A stretch of DNA of 8,084 bases from Thermodesulfobacteriota bacterium. Its GTDB lineage: Bacteria; Desulfobacterota; Desulfomonilia; Desulfomonilales; Desulfomonilaceae. A model generated the notes under the pieces. The model was not told the DNA's origin. It worked only from the letters and a program-made list of their open reading frames with translations, and did not search any database. Where the stretch lies: assembly GCA_030837305.1 (NCBI GenBank), contig JAUPKT010000085.1:1-8084 (forward strand), written 5' to 3'. Below are positions 1-6,591 of this stretch, piece after piece (positions within the stretch are counted from its first letter, which is position 1; each line of letters starts with the position of its first letter). Made by a program: the position numbers and the translations under genes.

Positions 1-608
1 ACCGAAACATCGCCGGTAGCAACGGTGAACCCTTTCGGCGGGGAGACGAAACTCGGCACGATTGGATTACCAATCCCTAATACTCTCGTTAAACTTGTGG
101 ATGTGGACGATTACGACAAGGAAATTACGACTATTGGGGAACCAGGAGAGCTGTGCGTCAAGGGCCCTCAGGTCATGGCCGGTTACATTAATCGCCCCGA
201 AGAGAATGTCGTTGCACTCCGGGATGGGTGGCTCCTCACGGGAGACATAGCTGTCATGGACGAGGAAGGTTACCTCAGTATCGTAGACAGAAAAAAGATA
301 TGATCATCTCCGGCGGATTTAACATCTATCCCCGGGACGTTGACGAGGTCCTCTTCGCCCATCCAAAGATCCTGGAAGGATGCGCAATAGGAGTCCCTGA
401 CGACTATTCAGGAGAGCGTATAAAGGCATTTGTAGTCCTCAAAGAAGGGGAAACCATTACGGAAGAAGAGATCATCGAATATTGCAAACAAAACCTGGTA
501 AAATACAAGATCCCTAAATACGTGGAGTTCGTTGATTCCTTGCCCAAGAGTGCCGTGGGTAAGATCCTGCGAAAAGAACTCAAGAAGATCGACCAGGAGA
601 AAAAGTAA
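1..608 (+). CDS. Acyl-CoA synthetase (AMP-forming), 3' part, with a -1 frame break
   Basis: This is the C-terminal part of an adenylate-forming acid-CoA ligase, which activates a carboxylic (probably fatty) acid with ATP and loads it onto CoA. The gene enters from the left edge already in frame at base 1. Visible family motifs are TET (residues 1-3, end of the YGxTE motif), DGWLLTGD (75-82, with the ribose-binding Asp), the DRKK hinge (96-99), then DMIISGG and NIYP of the C-terminal lid. [13 protein letters not shown] near the end carries the catalytic adenylation lysine (codon 561-563). The first frame stops at TGA 301-303, and the homology continues in the -1 frame from GAT 297-299 to TAA 606-608. 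The rejoined fragment is about 202 residues. The break lies in a six-A run (291-296) where seven would keep frame. It could be a sequence error, a decayed gene or programmed slippage. Substrate cannot be told. Family call is firm; integrity is not. Confidence 0.88.
291..297 (+). other. Slippery heptamer A AAA AAG at the frame break
   Basis: Read in the upstream frame as AGA AAA AAG, these bases form the A AAA AAG heptamer known from -1 frameshifting in E. coli dnaX. It is in the right phase and is followed by ATA and TGA (301-303). A -1 slip exactly restores the conserved [10 protein letters not shown] motif. A possible stem lies downstream: 310-313 and 315-317 pair with 332-335 and 329-331 (seven pairs, C314 bulged, 11-base loop). 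It starts about 12 bases after the heptamer, a little far for a bacterial stimulator. A purine-rich GAGGAAGG (262-269) lies upstream, also further away than in dnaX. Confidence 0.4.
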
Positions 609-713
609 CGAAATCATCAATAAAATGGATGAGACCGGAGAACGCTGGGGAGCGATCCTTCACACGGGAATACGATTCTACGCGCCGGTCTATGTCGGAA
701 TAGAAGAGAGGGG

Positions 714-3704
714 CTAACGGCCTTTGGTCCTGGCATGGGAAGGATGGGGAGCCACAGCCATACGTGCACCCGCCGCTTTCAGCTTGGTTGACGGTTCTCC
801 TTCTTGCGGTGTAGAGAATATACTACCTGAGCGACCCTCCACTTCGAAGAGGTGATAACCGGCGTTCTCTCTTCCCAGCACCTCCTTCAAATACAAACCG
901 GTGTATGACCCGGGCGTCTGAGCGACCTGCTCGGGCGTCCCGGCAGCGACAATCCTGCCACCTTCGTCACCGCCCTCAGGACCTAAGTCGATAACGTAGT
1001 CTGCAACCTTAATCACATCGAGGTTATGTTCAATAACCACAACCGTATTTCCCCCCTCAACGAGGCTCTGAAGGACCTCCAACAATTTTCGCACATCTGC
1101 AAAATGGAGACCTGTTGTTGGTTCGTCCAGAATGTACAGTGTCTTGCCTGTACTGCGTTTGGACAATTCACGTGACAATTTTATCCGCTGAGCTTCTCCT
1201 CCCGACAGGGTAGTAGCGGCCTGACCAAGTTTGATGTAGCCCAAGCCAACATCTTGAATAGTGCGAAGCTTGTTGTAAATGGAAGGTATGTTTTCCATGA
1301 ACTCAGCGGCCTGATTAACCGTCATATCAAGCACGTCGGCAATATTCTTGCCTTTATACCTAATGTCCAACGTTTCACGATTGTAGCGTTGTCCATGGCA
1401 CGTATCGCACTTTACATACACATCAGGAAGGAAGTGCATCTCAATTTTGATGATGCCGTCCCCGCGGCAAGCCTCACAGCGTCCTCCTTTTACGTTGAAG
1501 CTATACCGGCCGGGCTTATACCCGCGCATTTTCGAGTCTGGCAATGTGGCAAAAAGATCTCGTACAAATGTGAACACACCGGTATAAGTAGCAGGGTTGG
1601 ACCTGGGTGTACGACCAATAGGACTCTGGTCTATGTCGATTACCTTGTCCACAAAGGATGTTCCTTCCAGTCCGTCATGCCCGCCCGCTTTGGCGCGGGT
1701 TCCATAAAGACGCTGACAAAGAGCCGGAAACAGAATGTCCATAATGAGGGTGCTCTTGCCCGATCCTGAAACACCCGCTATGCACGTGAAAATCCCCAGA
1801 GGGATTGTCACATCTATGTTCTTGAGATTATTTGCTCGTGCGCCTCGCAATCGCAATCTTTTCTTGCTGAGTCCCCGTCTTTTTCTTGGAATGGCTATGG
1901 AGGCTTTGCCCGCAAGATATTTGCCGGTAAGAGAAGTCTCGGAACAGAGTATCTCCTGAGGAGATCCTTGGAAGACGGCAGCCCCACCAAGGCGTCCCGC
2001 ACCCGGTCCCATATCAATAATATGATCTGCACTGAGGATTGTCTCAGGATCGTGTTCCACTACGATCACCGAGTTGCCCTGATCCCGCAAGGCCATCAAT
2101 GTAGACAAGAGCCTTTGGTTGTCTCTCTGATGAAGACCTATGCTCGGCTCGTCCAATATATAGAGAACCCCGACCAAAGACGACCCCACCTGGGTCGCCA
2201 GTCTGATTCTCTGAAATTCCCCACCCGAAAGGGTGGCAGCCGAGCGGTCAAGAGTCAGGTAGTCAAGTCCTACCTTCTCCAAGAACCCAAGGCGGTCACC
2301 AATTTCCTTAATAACGCGTCGTCCAATCTCGGCCTGACGACGATCCAGCGCCAGTCCTCCAACAAACTCAGACGCCTTGCGAACCGAAAGAGACGTCAAT
2401 TTGTGTATGGGCATGCCTCCCACAAGAACATGCAGGGCCTCTTTTCGAAGACGTGCCCCATCACAGGACTCGCATGGAACTGAACTCATGTAGTGACCGA
2501 AGTTAATCATAATGTCTTCAGAGCGCGTTTCCCGGGCACGTCTTTCCAAATGTGGAATGACTCCCTCGAAGGTCTTTCGAAAGAAAAGTTTCCGACCATC
2601 ACGTTCGTACGCGAATTCTATCTCCTCGGAACCACTACCATGCAATATGATTTCCTGTATGTATTCAGGCAGCTTCATGAAAGGTTTCTGTACGTCGAAA
2701 CCGTAGTGCTTTCCCAGGGCATCCACCATTTGCTGAAAGAATGGTGAAAACCGATTCTCCCACACGGCGACTGCACCATCCCTCAACGACAACTTGGGAT
2801 TAGGCACCAAAAGTTCCGGATCAAACCTTGTCTTGACCCCCAACCCCCCACATTCCGGGCATGCCCCAAATGGGTTGTTAAAGGAAAACAGCCGTGGGGA
2901 TAATTCAGTGATCGAAGTACCATGTTCGGGACATGCGAATTTCTCACTAAAAACCATGGCATGGCCGCCCATGTCTTCAACCACGGCAACGCCTTTTCCC
3001 AACCGAAGAGCTGTCTCCATTGAGTCCGCTAACCGCTTCTCAATTCCGTCCTTCACCTCAAGGCGATCAATCACGACCTGAATCGTGTGCTTCCGATTCT
3101 TGTTTAAGGTGATCTCCTGCGTGAGATCTTTCAGCTCACCATCGATCTTGGCTCGCACGTAGCCTTCTTTGAGGAGATGCTGTAGTTCATTCCGAAATTC
3201 ACCCTTTCGACCGGTGACCATGGGCGCCAGGAGATAAAAACGTGTGCCTCGCTCCAGAGTCATTACCGCGTCAATCATCTGGTCCACCGTCATGGACCGA
3301 ATGGGCTTCCCACATTCCCAACAATGGGGGATCCCCACTCGCGCATAGAGAAGCCTCAGATAGTCATATATTTCAGTAACCGTGGCCACTGTGGATCGGG
3401 GGTTCTTGGATGAAGTTTTTTGTTCGATGCTGATGGCCGGGGACAAACCCTCAATGAGATCAACATCCGGTTTATCCATGATCTCAAGGAATTGTCGTGC
3501 GTATGTCGAGAGCGACTCGACGTAGCGGCGTTGCCCTTCTGCGTATATCGTATCAAATGCGAGAGAGGACTTCCCCGACCCGGACAAGCCTGTGACAACA
3601 ACCAACTTGTCCCTGGGAATGTTGAGGTCAAGGTTCTTAAGGTTGTGCTCTCTTGCTCCACGTATTACGATATCTTTTTGACCCACGACAATAGTCCTGT
3701 TCAT
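714..3704 (-). CDS. uvrA: UvrA, excinuclease ABC subunit A
   Basis: UvrA is the DNA-damage sensor of nucleotide excision repair. It is a dimeric ABC ATPase that finds bulky lesions and loads UvrB. Both ATPase modules are complete: Walker A GLSGSGKS (39-46) and GVSGSGKST (644-652), signatures [12 protein letters not shown] (492-503) and [12 protein letters not shown] (833-844), Walker [11 protein letters not shown] (516-525) and [10 protein letters not shown] (858-867). The C-terminal zinc finger is CEAC (743-746) plus CDTC (766-769). The insertion-domain site is CPEH (258-261) plus CPEC (282-285). Two more pairs, CWEC (128-131) and CESC (411-414), may form a further zinc module. At 996 residues it exceeds the usual 940 or so, mainly through a tail of about 50 residues without recognisable motifs. 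No Shine-Dalgarno precedes ATG 3702-3704. An in-frame GTG at 3684-3686, eight bases after AGGA, is an alternative start. The gene stands alone, convergent with the acyl-CoA synthetase. I see no convincing LexA box. Confidence 0.97.
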   Translation of the reverse strand: MNRTIVVGQKDIVIRGAREHNLKNLDLNIPRDKLVVVTGLSGSGKSSLAFDTIYAEGQRRYVESLSTYARQFLEIMDKPDVDLIEGLSPAISIEQKTSSKNPRSTVATVTEIYDYLRLLYARVGIPHCWECGKPIRSMTVDQMIDAVMTLERGTRFYLLAPMVTGRKGEFRNELQHLLKEGYVRAKIDGELKDLTQEITLNKNRKHTIQVVIDRLEVKDGIEKRLADSMETALRLGKGVAVVEDMGGHAMVFSEKFACPEHGTSITELSPRLFSFNNPFGACPECGGLGVKTRFDPELLVPNPKLSLRDGAVAVWENRFSPFFQQMVDALGKHYGFDVQKPFMKLPEYIQEIILHGSGSEEIEFAYERDGRKLFFRKTFEGVIPHLERRARETRSEDIMINFGHYMSSVPCESCDGARLRKEALHVLVGGMPIHKLTSLSVRKASEFVGGLALDRRQAEIGRRVIKEIGDRLGFLEKVGLDYLTLDRSAATLSGGEFQRIRLATQVGSSLVGVLYILDEPSIGLHQRDNQRLLSTLMALRDQGNSVIVVEHDPETILSADHIIDMGPGAGRLGGAAVFQGSPQEILCSETSLTGKYLAGKASIAIPRKRRGLSKKRLRLRGARANNLKNIDVTIPLGIFTCIAGVSGSGKSTLIMDILFPALCQRLYGTRAKAGGHDGLEGTSFVDKVIDIDQSPIGRTPRSNPATYTGVFTFVRDLFATLPDSKMRGYKPGRYSFNVKGGRCEACRGDGIIKIEMHFLPDVYVKCDTCHGQRYNRETLDIRYKGKNIADVLDMTVNQAAEFMENIPSIYNKLRTIQDVGLGYIKLGQAATTLSGGEAQRIKLSRELSKRSTGKTLYILDEPTTGLHFADVRKLLEVLQSLVEGGNTVVVIEHNLDVIKVADYVIDLGPEGGDEGGRIVAAGTPEQVAQTPGSYTGLYLKEVLGRENAGYHLFEVEGRSGSIFSTPQEGEPSTKLKAAGARMAVAPHPSHARTKGR

Positions 3705-3832
3705 TAATTTTGGCGAAAATTAAACCATCAAGCGCGCAAAGTAAAGAACCCAAAGCCGACAAGCACGCGCGACCACTCCTGCTAACATAAATGGTTCAAA
3801 CAAAAAATTATGTGCTCTCTGATCGAGGATCC

Positions 3833-3946
3833 ATGCGCGGCGGATGGCGCGGCGGCTCCAAATTCGCTAATCCTAAGAGATACAATCTGTTAACAGCACT
3901 TCAGCTCCGAGAATTCCACAAAAATACGTCACTGGAGAACAGGTAG
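3833..3946 (+). CDS. Possible 37-residue small ORF (weak)
   Basis: ATG at 3833-3835 opens a 37-codon frame ending at TAG 3944-3946. A GAGG (3825-3828) lies four bases before it, a fair Shine-Dalgarno. The product would be small and basic, starting MRGGWRGGS and lacking a signal peptide or membrane segment. The RGG pair comes from the tandem 9-base repeat. Open frames of this length arise often by chance, and no homology is apparent, so I rate it low. Confidence 0.15.
   Translation: MRGGWRGGSKFANPKRYNLLTALQLREFHKNTSLENR
3835..3855 (+). repeat. Tandem GCGCGGCGG repeat, period 12
   Basis: GCGCGGCGG occurs at 3835-3843 and again at 3847-3855, separated by ATG. It is a small GC-rich island in an otherwise AT-leaning intergenic region. 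It could be a binding site pair or just local duplication. Confidence 0.6.
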
Positions 3947-3984
3947 ATGTGAAAAAATAGAAACAAAAGTTATTTTTCAATCAA

Positions 3985-3990
3985 TATAAT
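3985..3990 (+). promoter_or_regulatory. Candidate -10 box TATAAT
   Basis: A perfect TATAAT lies in the AT-rich block upstream of the 4112 gene. The -35 position (around 3962-3967) is only AACAAA, so it would depend on the A-rich upstream DNA. It is a weaker case than the promoter at 4014-4042. Confidence 0.25.
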
Positions 3991-4013
3991 AAGAGCAATT
4001 AGTAAACTACTTG

Positions 4014-4042
4014 TTGACTAAAGGTATAGGACGTGTTATCAG
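4014..4042 (+). promoter_or_regulatory. Candidate sigma-70 promoter for the 4112 gene
   Basis: TTGACT (4014-4019) and TATCAG (4037-4042) are separated by exactly 17 bases, matching the consensus at 5/6 and 4/6 positions. Transcription would start near 4049, giving a leader of about 60 bases before the ATG at 4112. An A/T-rich stretch just upstream could strengthen it. Confidence 0.5.
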
Positions 4043-4098
4043 CGCATTGTTTTCCGAGAGTCGGTAAGTCGGACGGCTCCCGGTGTTAGTATTATCGT

Positions 4099-4104
4099 AG
4101 GAGG
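4099..4104 (+). promoter_or_regulatory. Strong ribosome binding site that decides the start
   Basis: AGGAGG sits only one base before the ATG at 4106 but seven bases before the in-frame ATG at 4112. The spacing favours the second ATG as the true start, so the protein loses Met-Gly from its longest reading. Confidence 0.75.
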
Positions 4105-4111
4105 TATGGGT

Positions 4112-4540
4112 ATGTTCCGTTCTTTTTCCGATCCGGCCGCTGGAGTCTCCGAACCTCCCGGTGACTTCAAAAGCAATTATCGTCACCTAAAACAACTTAT
4201 CAACAAGGCACTCAAGGAAGGCACCCCCTTAGAAGAATTATGCCTTGTTCCTAAGAATCCAACCCGAGGCAAACCCCGCCAACTTTCACGTCAAGACCTT
4301 GTAAGTCTCTTGCACATCATTAGAAGGATTAAAGTCCAGTACCAGGCCTTGCTCGAGTCTCCGGTCCCCCGAGAACTGGAGAGAGACATCCGCATGAAAA
4401 CACCCCAGGAAAGACTCCCGTGGGAAACAGAAGCTCTGGAAAAAGTGGACCAATGGCAGAGAGACGTCGAAACCGTACGCTATCAGGTCCGCTCTGAACT
4501 TAACGACCACCTGAACAGTGAATTCTTCCGGGGAGTCTAG
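4112..4540 (+). CDS. Hypothetical protein, 142 residues
   Basis: I do not recognise this protein. It is soluble-looking and highly charged, with no signal peptide, membrane segment, metal motif or nucleotide-binding motif. A flexible N-terminus (roughly 1-20, with Pro, Gly and Ser) leads into a predicted helix (about 21-38). A basic middle section around KNPTRGKPRQ is followed by a Leu/Ile-rich helix (about 58-80). The C-terminal third, rich in Glu, Arg and Gln, could form a helix or short coiled coil. Support for a real gene comes from the AGGAGG at seven-base spacing, the upstream TTGACT-17-TATCAG promoter, and a frame free of stops with codon use like its neighbours. It appears monocistronic and converges with the DUF362 gene (27 bases between stops). 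The longer reading from ATG 4106 would add two residues. Confidence 0.75.
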   Translation: MFRSFSDPAAGVSEPPGDFKSNYRHLKQLINKALKEGTPLEELCLVPKNPTRGKPRQLSRQDLVSLLHIIRRIKVQYQALLESPVPRELERDIRMKTPQERLPWETEALEKVDQWQRDVETVRYQVRSELNDHLNSEFFRGV

Positions 4541-4567
4541 AAGAAAAGCGGATTCCTACGAAGAAGC

Positions 4568-5662
4568 CTAATTCTCGGGATAATCGTCAAACAGCTTTCC
4601 CCATTTGCTGGTCTTCTTAAAGGCCTGCATTTGGGGTTTTGCTTTCAAGGGCCAATAAATAAAATCATGGTAGAAAAATGAACCAAAAACGAAGAGATAA
4701 ACCAAGGGAGTTCGAAAAAAAAGCTTTTGTAGAGGCTTGAGGGGACCAAACCAAATAAACTTGCCCACCATAGACGCCGCATTGTTGCCCACGGTGAAGC
4801 CCCAATTTTCGCCTGAGACATCCGCCCCCCGAATGTCTATCTCGTCCAGTTTGCCCACTCCGAGGCCGCTCTCGTGGGCGATACGAATAAACTTGAGATC
4901 CATGGGATTAAACCCCATCATTGATGCGGCTACTGCATCGATAGCCGCGCTGTCCCCTGAGGCCAACATAAAATCCTTTTCAATGGGCTCCATGGTGCGG
5001 GGACCGGGCCCCTTTCCACAAACCGTACCATCCATGACCGTGAAAATACCAGAGTGAATTTCTTTCTGAATTGCCAGCAGATCATTGAGTGTCTCGTGGA
5101 TTACGGAATGGGTATAATGGCGCCTTGAATTGAGCAATCCGCCAAAAGCGTTCTTCATTGCCCCTGTCGTTCCTGTATAAATATGACACTTCACCGTCGG
5201 GAGATGGAGGATATTTTTCCCCATGAAATATTCGGGGATCCGAATACCCTCAGGGTATATCTCGTCCAATACCCTCATGGCTGCCTGCGGTTTATACCGT
5301 ATCCACCGAATGTCGGATTCTCTGAAATTATACAGAACTTGAACGCCGTACTTCTTGAAAATTGGGACGTACTTATTGAACCGTTCGCCCTTGAACGCGT
5401 TGGTAACCACGGTTTCATTTTGGACTGCTACGATGTCCCGGTAACCGAACTCCTTCAATGCACGTATTACTCCTTCCAACTGCCAGGGAGTGGTGTTGGC
5501 CCCCAGGAACGGAAAATGCCATGATATGTTGTCCTTGAGGATGACAGGTTTGGACGAATCAAGATAATCCATTACTCCGGCTTGCCCCATGAGAGAAGCG
5601 ATGTCATCCAGAACCGTGGCCGGTTTAGTCTTGGCCACCGCAACGATAGGTTTCGTCGACAT
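4568..5662 (-). CDS. DUF362 domain protein
   Basis: This matches the DUF362 family, whose biochemical role is not settled; some members carry ferredoxin-like iron-sulfur domains. Numbering from the ATG at 5660-5662 (364 residues), family marks are LKDN (42-45), a KCHIYTGTTGAMKN block (158-171) followed by FGG, MDGTVCGKGPGPR (210-222), and SGDSAAIDAVAA (235-246) with GFNP after it. There is no CxxCxxCxxxC cluster, so this is a cofactor-motif-poor, single-domain form. Near the C-terminus a hydrophobic aromatic stretch (about 319-338, with PLVYLFVFGSFF) could be a membrane segment or peripheral anchor. Three GTG codons (5671-5677) just upstream would extend the protein by up to five residues. 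I prefer the ATG because it is conventional and GGTGAG lies a few bases ahead of it. The gene is alone on its strand here, divergent from tsaE. Confidence 0.85.
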   Translation of the reverse strand: MSTKPIVAVAKTKPATVLDDIASLMGQAGVMDYLDSSKPVILKDNISWHFPFLGANTTPWQLEGVIRALKEFGYRDIVAVQNETVVTNAFKGERFNKYVPIFKKYGVQVLYNFRESDIRWIRYKPQAAMRVLDEIYPEGIRIPEYFMGKNILHLPTVKCHIYTGTTGAMKNAFGGLLNSRRHYTHSVIHETLNDLLAIQKEIHSGIFTVMDGTVCGKGPGPRTMEPIEKDFMLASGDSAAIDAVAASMMGFNPMDLKFIRIAHESGLGVGKLDEIDIRGADVSGENWGFTVGNNAASMVGKFIWFGPLKPLQKLFFRTPLVYLFVFGSFFYHDFIYWPLKAKPQMQAFKKTSKWGKLFDDYPEN

Positions 5663-5688
5663 AAAACTCACCACCACAGCATTTAATG

Positions 5689-5694
5689 ATTATA
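5689..5694 (-). promoter_or_regulatory. Candidate -10 box for the DUF362 gene
   Basis: On the - strand these bases read TATAAT, about 26 bases ahead of the ATG at 5662, which would leave a short leader of around 20 bases. The -35 is poor: the best match, TTGCAT, sits 19 bases upstream. An activator or another sigma factor could be involved. Confidence 0.35.
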
Positions 5695-5839
5695 ACGGAG
5701 AGAGAACCCCCGCATGCAAAGGTCTCCCACAAAGGCAATATCATACATGGAGGGGATTGACTCAAGCAAGCCCACCGGACAAGTTTTCCCGGTCAGTTTA
5801 GATTCTCATCAAACCCTTAATTCTCAGTGGAATTCACTT

Positions 5840-5867
5840 TTGTTCTCCGCAAGAAAAATGGTATTGT
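5840..5867 (+). promoter_or_regulatory. Candidate extended -10 promoter for tsaE-lysC
   Basis: TATTGT (5862-5867) is preceded by TGG, giving an extended -10 (TGnTATnnT). TTGTTC (5840-5845) lies 16 bases upstream as a weak -35. Transcription would begin near 5874, just before the first inverted repeat of the leader. It is the only plausible + strand promoter I see close to tsaE. Confidence 0.35.
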
Positions 5868-5875
5868 AAAAAATT

Positions 5876-6026
5876 ATGCTGTTTTCGTGCTCTGCCGAAA
5901 ACGCGTTCCGGACTGGGAACGCATTCAAGGAGTAAAACAGCGCAGTTCGAAACGTTGCCGGAGTGACCGGAAAATGCTGGAGATCAATGGTTCCGGTTGC
6001 TGTAGTACAAAGAGTGAAGTCCGAGA
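5876..6026 (+). promoter_or_regulatory. Structured 5' leader of tsaE
   Basis: This untranslated-looking stretch before tsaE is dense in perfect inverted repeats. Helix A pairs 5881-5887 with 5896-5902 (GTTTTCG/CGAAAAC). Helix B pairs 5903-5909 with 5916-5922 (GCGTTCC/GGAACGC, six-base loop). Helix C pairs 5878-5885 with 5934-5941 (GCTGTTTT/AAAACAGC) and encloses B. A and C share bases 5881-5885, so they exclude each other. Helix D pairs 5963-5972 with 5991-6000 (ten pairs, two of them G-U). The loop of B (GGACT, 5910-5914) is complementary to AGTCC at 6018-6022, just ahead of the tsaE ATG. It matches no riboswitch class I know. No T-run follows the helices on the + strand, so they do not look like a terminator. 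Confidence 0.4.
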
Positions 6027-6566
6027 ATGAGTCCAAGTGAAAACAAGCAGATAACCCATTACATTTCGCGCAAATCCTACTCAGAAGAAGAAACAATTGA
6101 GTTGGGTAAATGGATAGGAGGGATGCTGCAGCCAGGCGATCATATTTATTTGCACGGCGAAATTGGAACGGGAAAGACGAGAATCGCCAAGGGCATTATC
6201 GCACAATACTCAGGGATTCACCTTGACGACGTCGTAAGTCCGACTTTCACTCTCCTCAATCGGTACGGTGAAGACCGCGTAGCCTTTCACGCTGATTTCT
6301 ATCGGATAGACCAGCCCGATATCGAGGACGTCGGCTTGGAAATTGTCTATGAATACGCTTCCGTCCTTGTCGTGGAATGGCCTGAGAAAATGACGGAATG
6401 CCCAGAAGCTGCCCTCAAAGTGTCTCTGAGTTACGACGAAGGAGAGAACGAACGCATAATCGTGTTTGAGTGGAGGACTGGAAGTAAGTGGGACGAGAGG
6501 ATGTCGGACATCGAAGAGTTTTCACAAATAACAAAGAATCATGGTATCTCGCATCAAGTAAACTGA
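6027..6566 (+). CDS. tsaE: TsaE, tRNA t6A biosynthesis ATPase
   Basis: TsaE (YjeE) is the small cytoplasmic ATPase that works with TsaB and TsaD to form threonylcarbamoyl-adenosine at position 37 of ANN-decoding tRNAs. The family marks are in order: Walker A GEIGTGKT (44-51), the switch-like SPTFTLLNRY (71-80), HADFYR (88-93), and VVEWPE (115-120). The protein has 179 residues against about 153 in E. coli; the excess is a polar tail after about 150 with no motif. ATG 6027-6029 is the only sensible start, since the next Met is residue 33, deep within the domain. Its Shine-Dalgarno is poor (GAGTGAAG, not well placed), so initiation may depend on the structured leader or on coupling. It lies 25 bases ahead of the aspartate kinase gene on the same strand, a pairing I recall from other deltaproteobacteria. 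Confidence 0.93.
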   Translation: MSPSENKQITHYISRKSYSEEETIELGKWIGGMLQPGDHIYLHGEIGTGKTRIAKGIIAQYSGIHLDDVVSPTFTLLNRYGEDRVAFHADFYRIDQPDIEDVGLEIVYEYASVLVVEWPEKMTECPEAALKVSLSYDEGENERIIVFEWRTGSKWDERMSDIEEFSQITKNHGISHQVN

Positions 6567-6580
6567 ACAATATATTTAAT

Positions 6581-6584
6581 GGAG
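6581..6584 (+). promoter_or_regulatory. Ribosome binding site of aspartate kinase
   Basis: GGAG lies seven bases before the ATG at 6592, in the 25-base gap after the tsaE stop. It supports the chosen start. No promoter or terminator is evident in the gap, in line with co-transcription. Confidence 0.65.
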
Positions 6585-6591
6585 AATAGGT

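Larger units (their letters stand above)
3705..4111. other. Gene-poor region between uvrA and the 4112 gene
   Basis: This stretch separates two divergent genes and codes for nothing I recognise. It holds a GC-rich patch with a tandem 9-base repeat (3835-3855), a perfect 10-base palindrome CTGTTAACAG (3887-3896), an A/T-rich block (about 3946-4010) that could act as an UP element or bent DNA, and two candidate + strand promoters. I could not find a good promoter for uvrA on the - strand. Confidence 0.7.

Noticed and set aside
632..691. Inverted repeat AGACCGG/CCGGTCT between the acyl-CoA synthetase and uvrA, with a small CGCT-GGGG-AGCG hairpin within
   Set aside because: The 46-base loop and the lack of a T-run on either strand make it a poor terminator. 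It may be chance.
1254..2483. Long + strand frames (1254-1769 and 1968-2483) opposite uvrA
   Set aside because: They lie wholly antisense to a well-conserved uvrA and have no family marks; they are coding shadows.
3887..3896. Palindrome CTGTTAACAG as a LexA/SOS box near uvrA
   Set aside because: The LexA site of gamma-proteobacteria needs eight bases between CTGT and ACAG, and here there are two. The site is also about 180 bases from the uvrA start.
5870..5941. Rho-independent terminator on the - strand (hairpin followed by a T-run at 5874-5868 read in reverse)
   Set aside because: The stem nearest the T-run is AT-rich and separated from it by several bases, and no - strand gene lies upstream that would need it.
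5941..5958. GTTCGAAAC as a T-arm of a tRNA gene
   Set aside because: The flanking bases do not form a five-pair T-stem, and no acceptor or anticodon arm can be built around it.
5827..6030. A 67-codon + strand frame from GTG whose stop overlaps the tsaE ATG (ATGA)
   Set aside because: The overlap looks like translational coupling, but there is no Shine-Dalgarno at the GTG, the protein has no recognisable features, and the stretch is better explained as a structured leader. The candidate promoter lies inside it.
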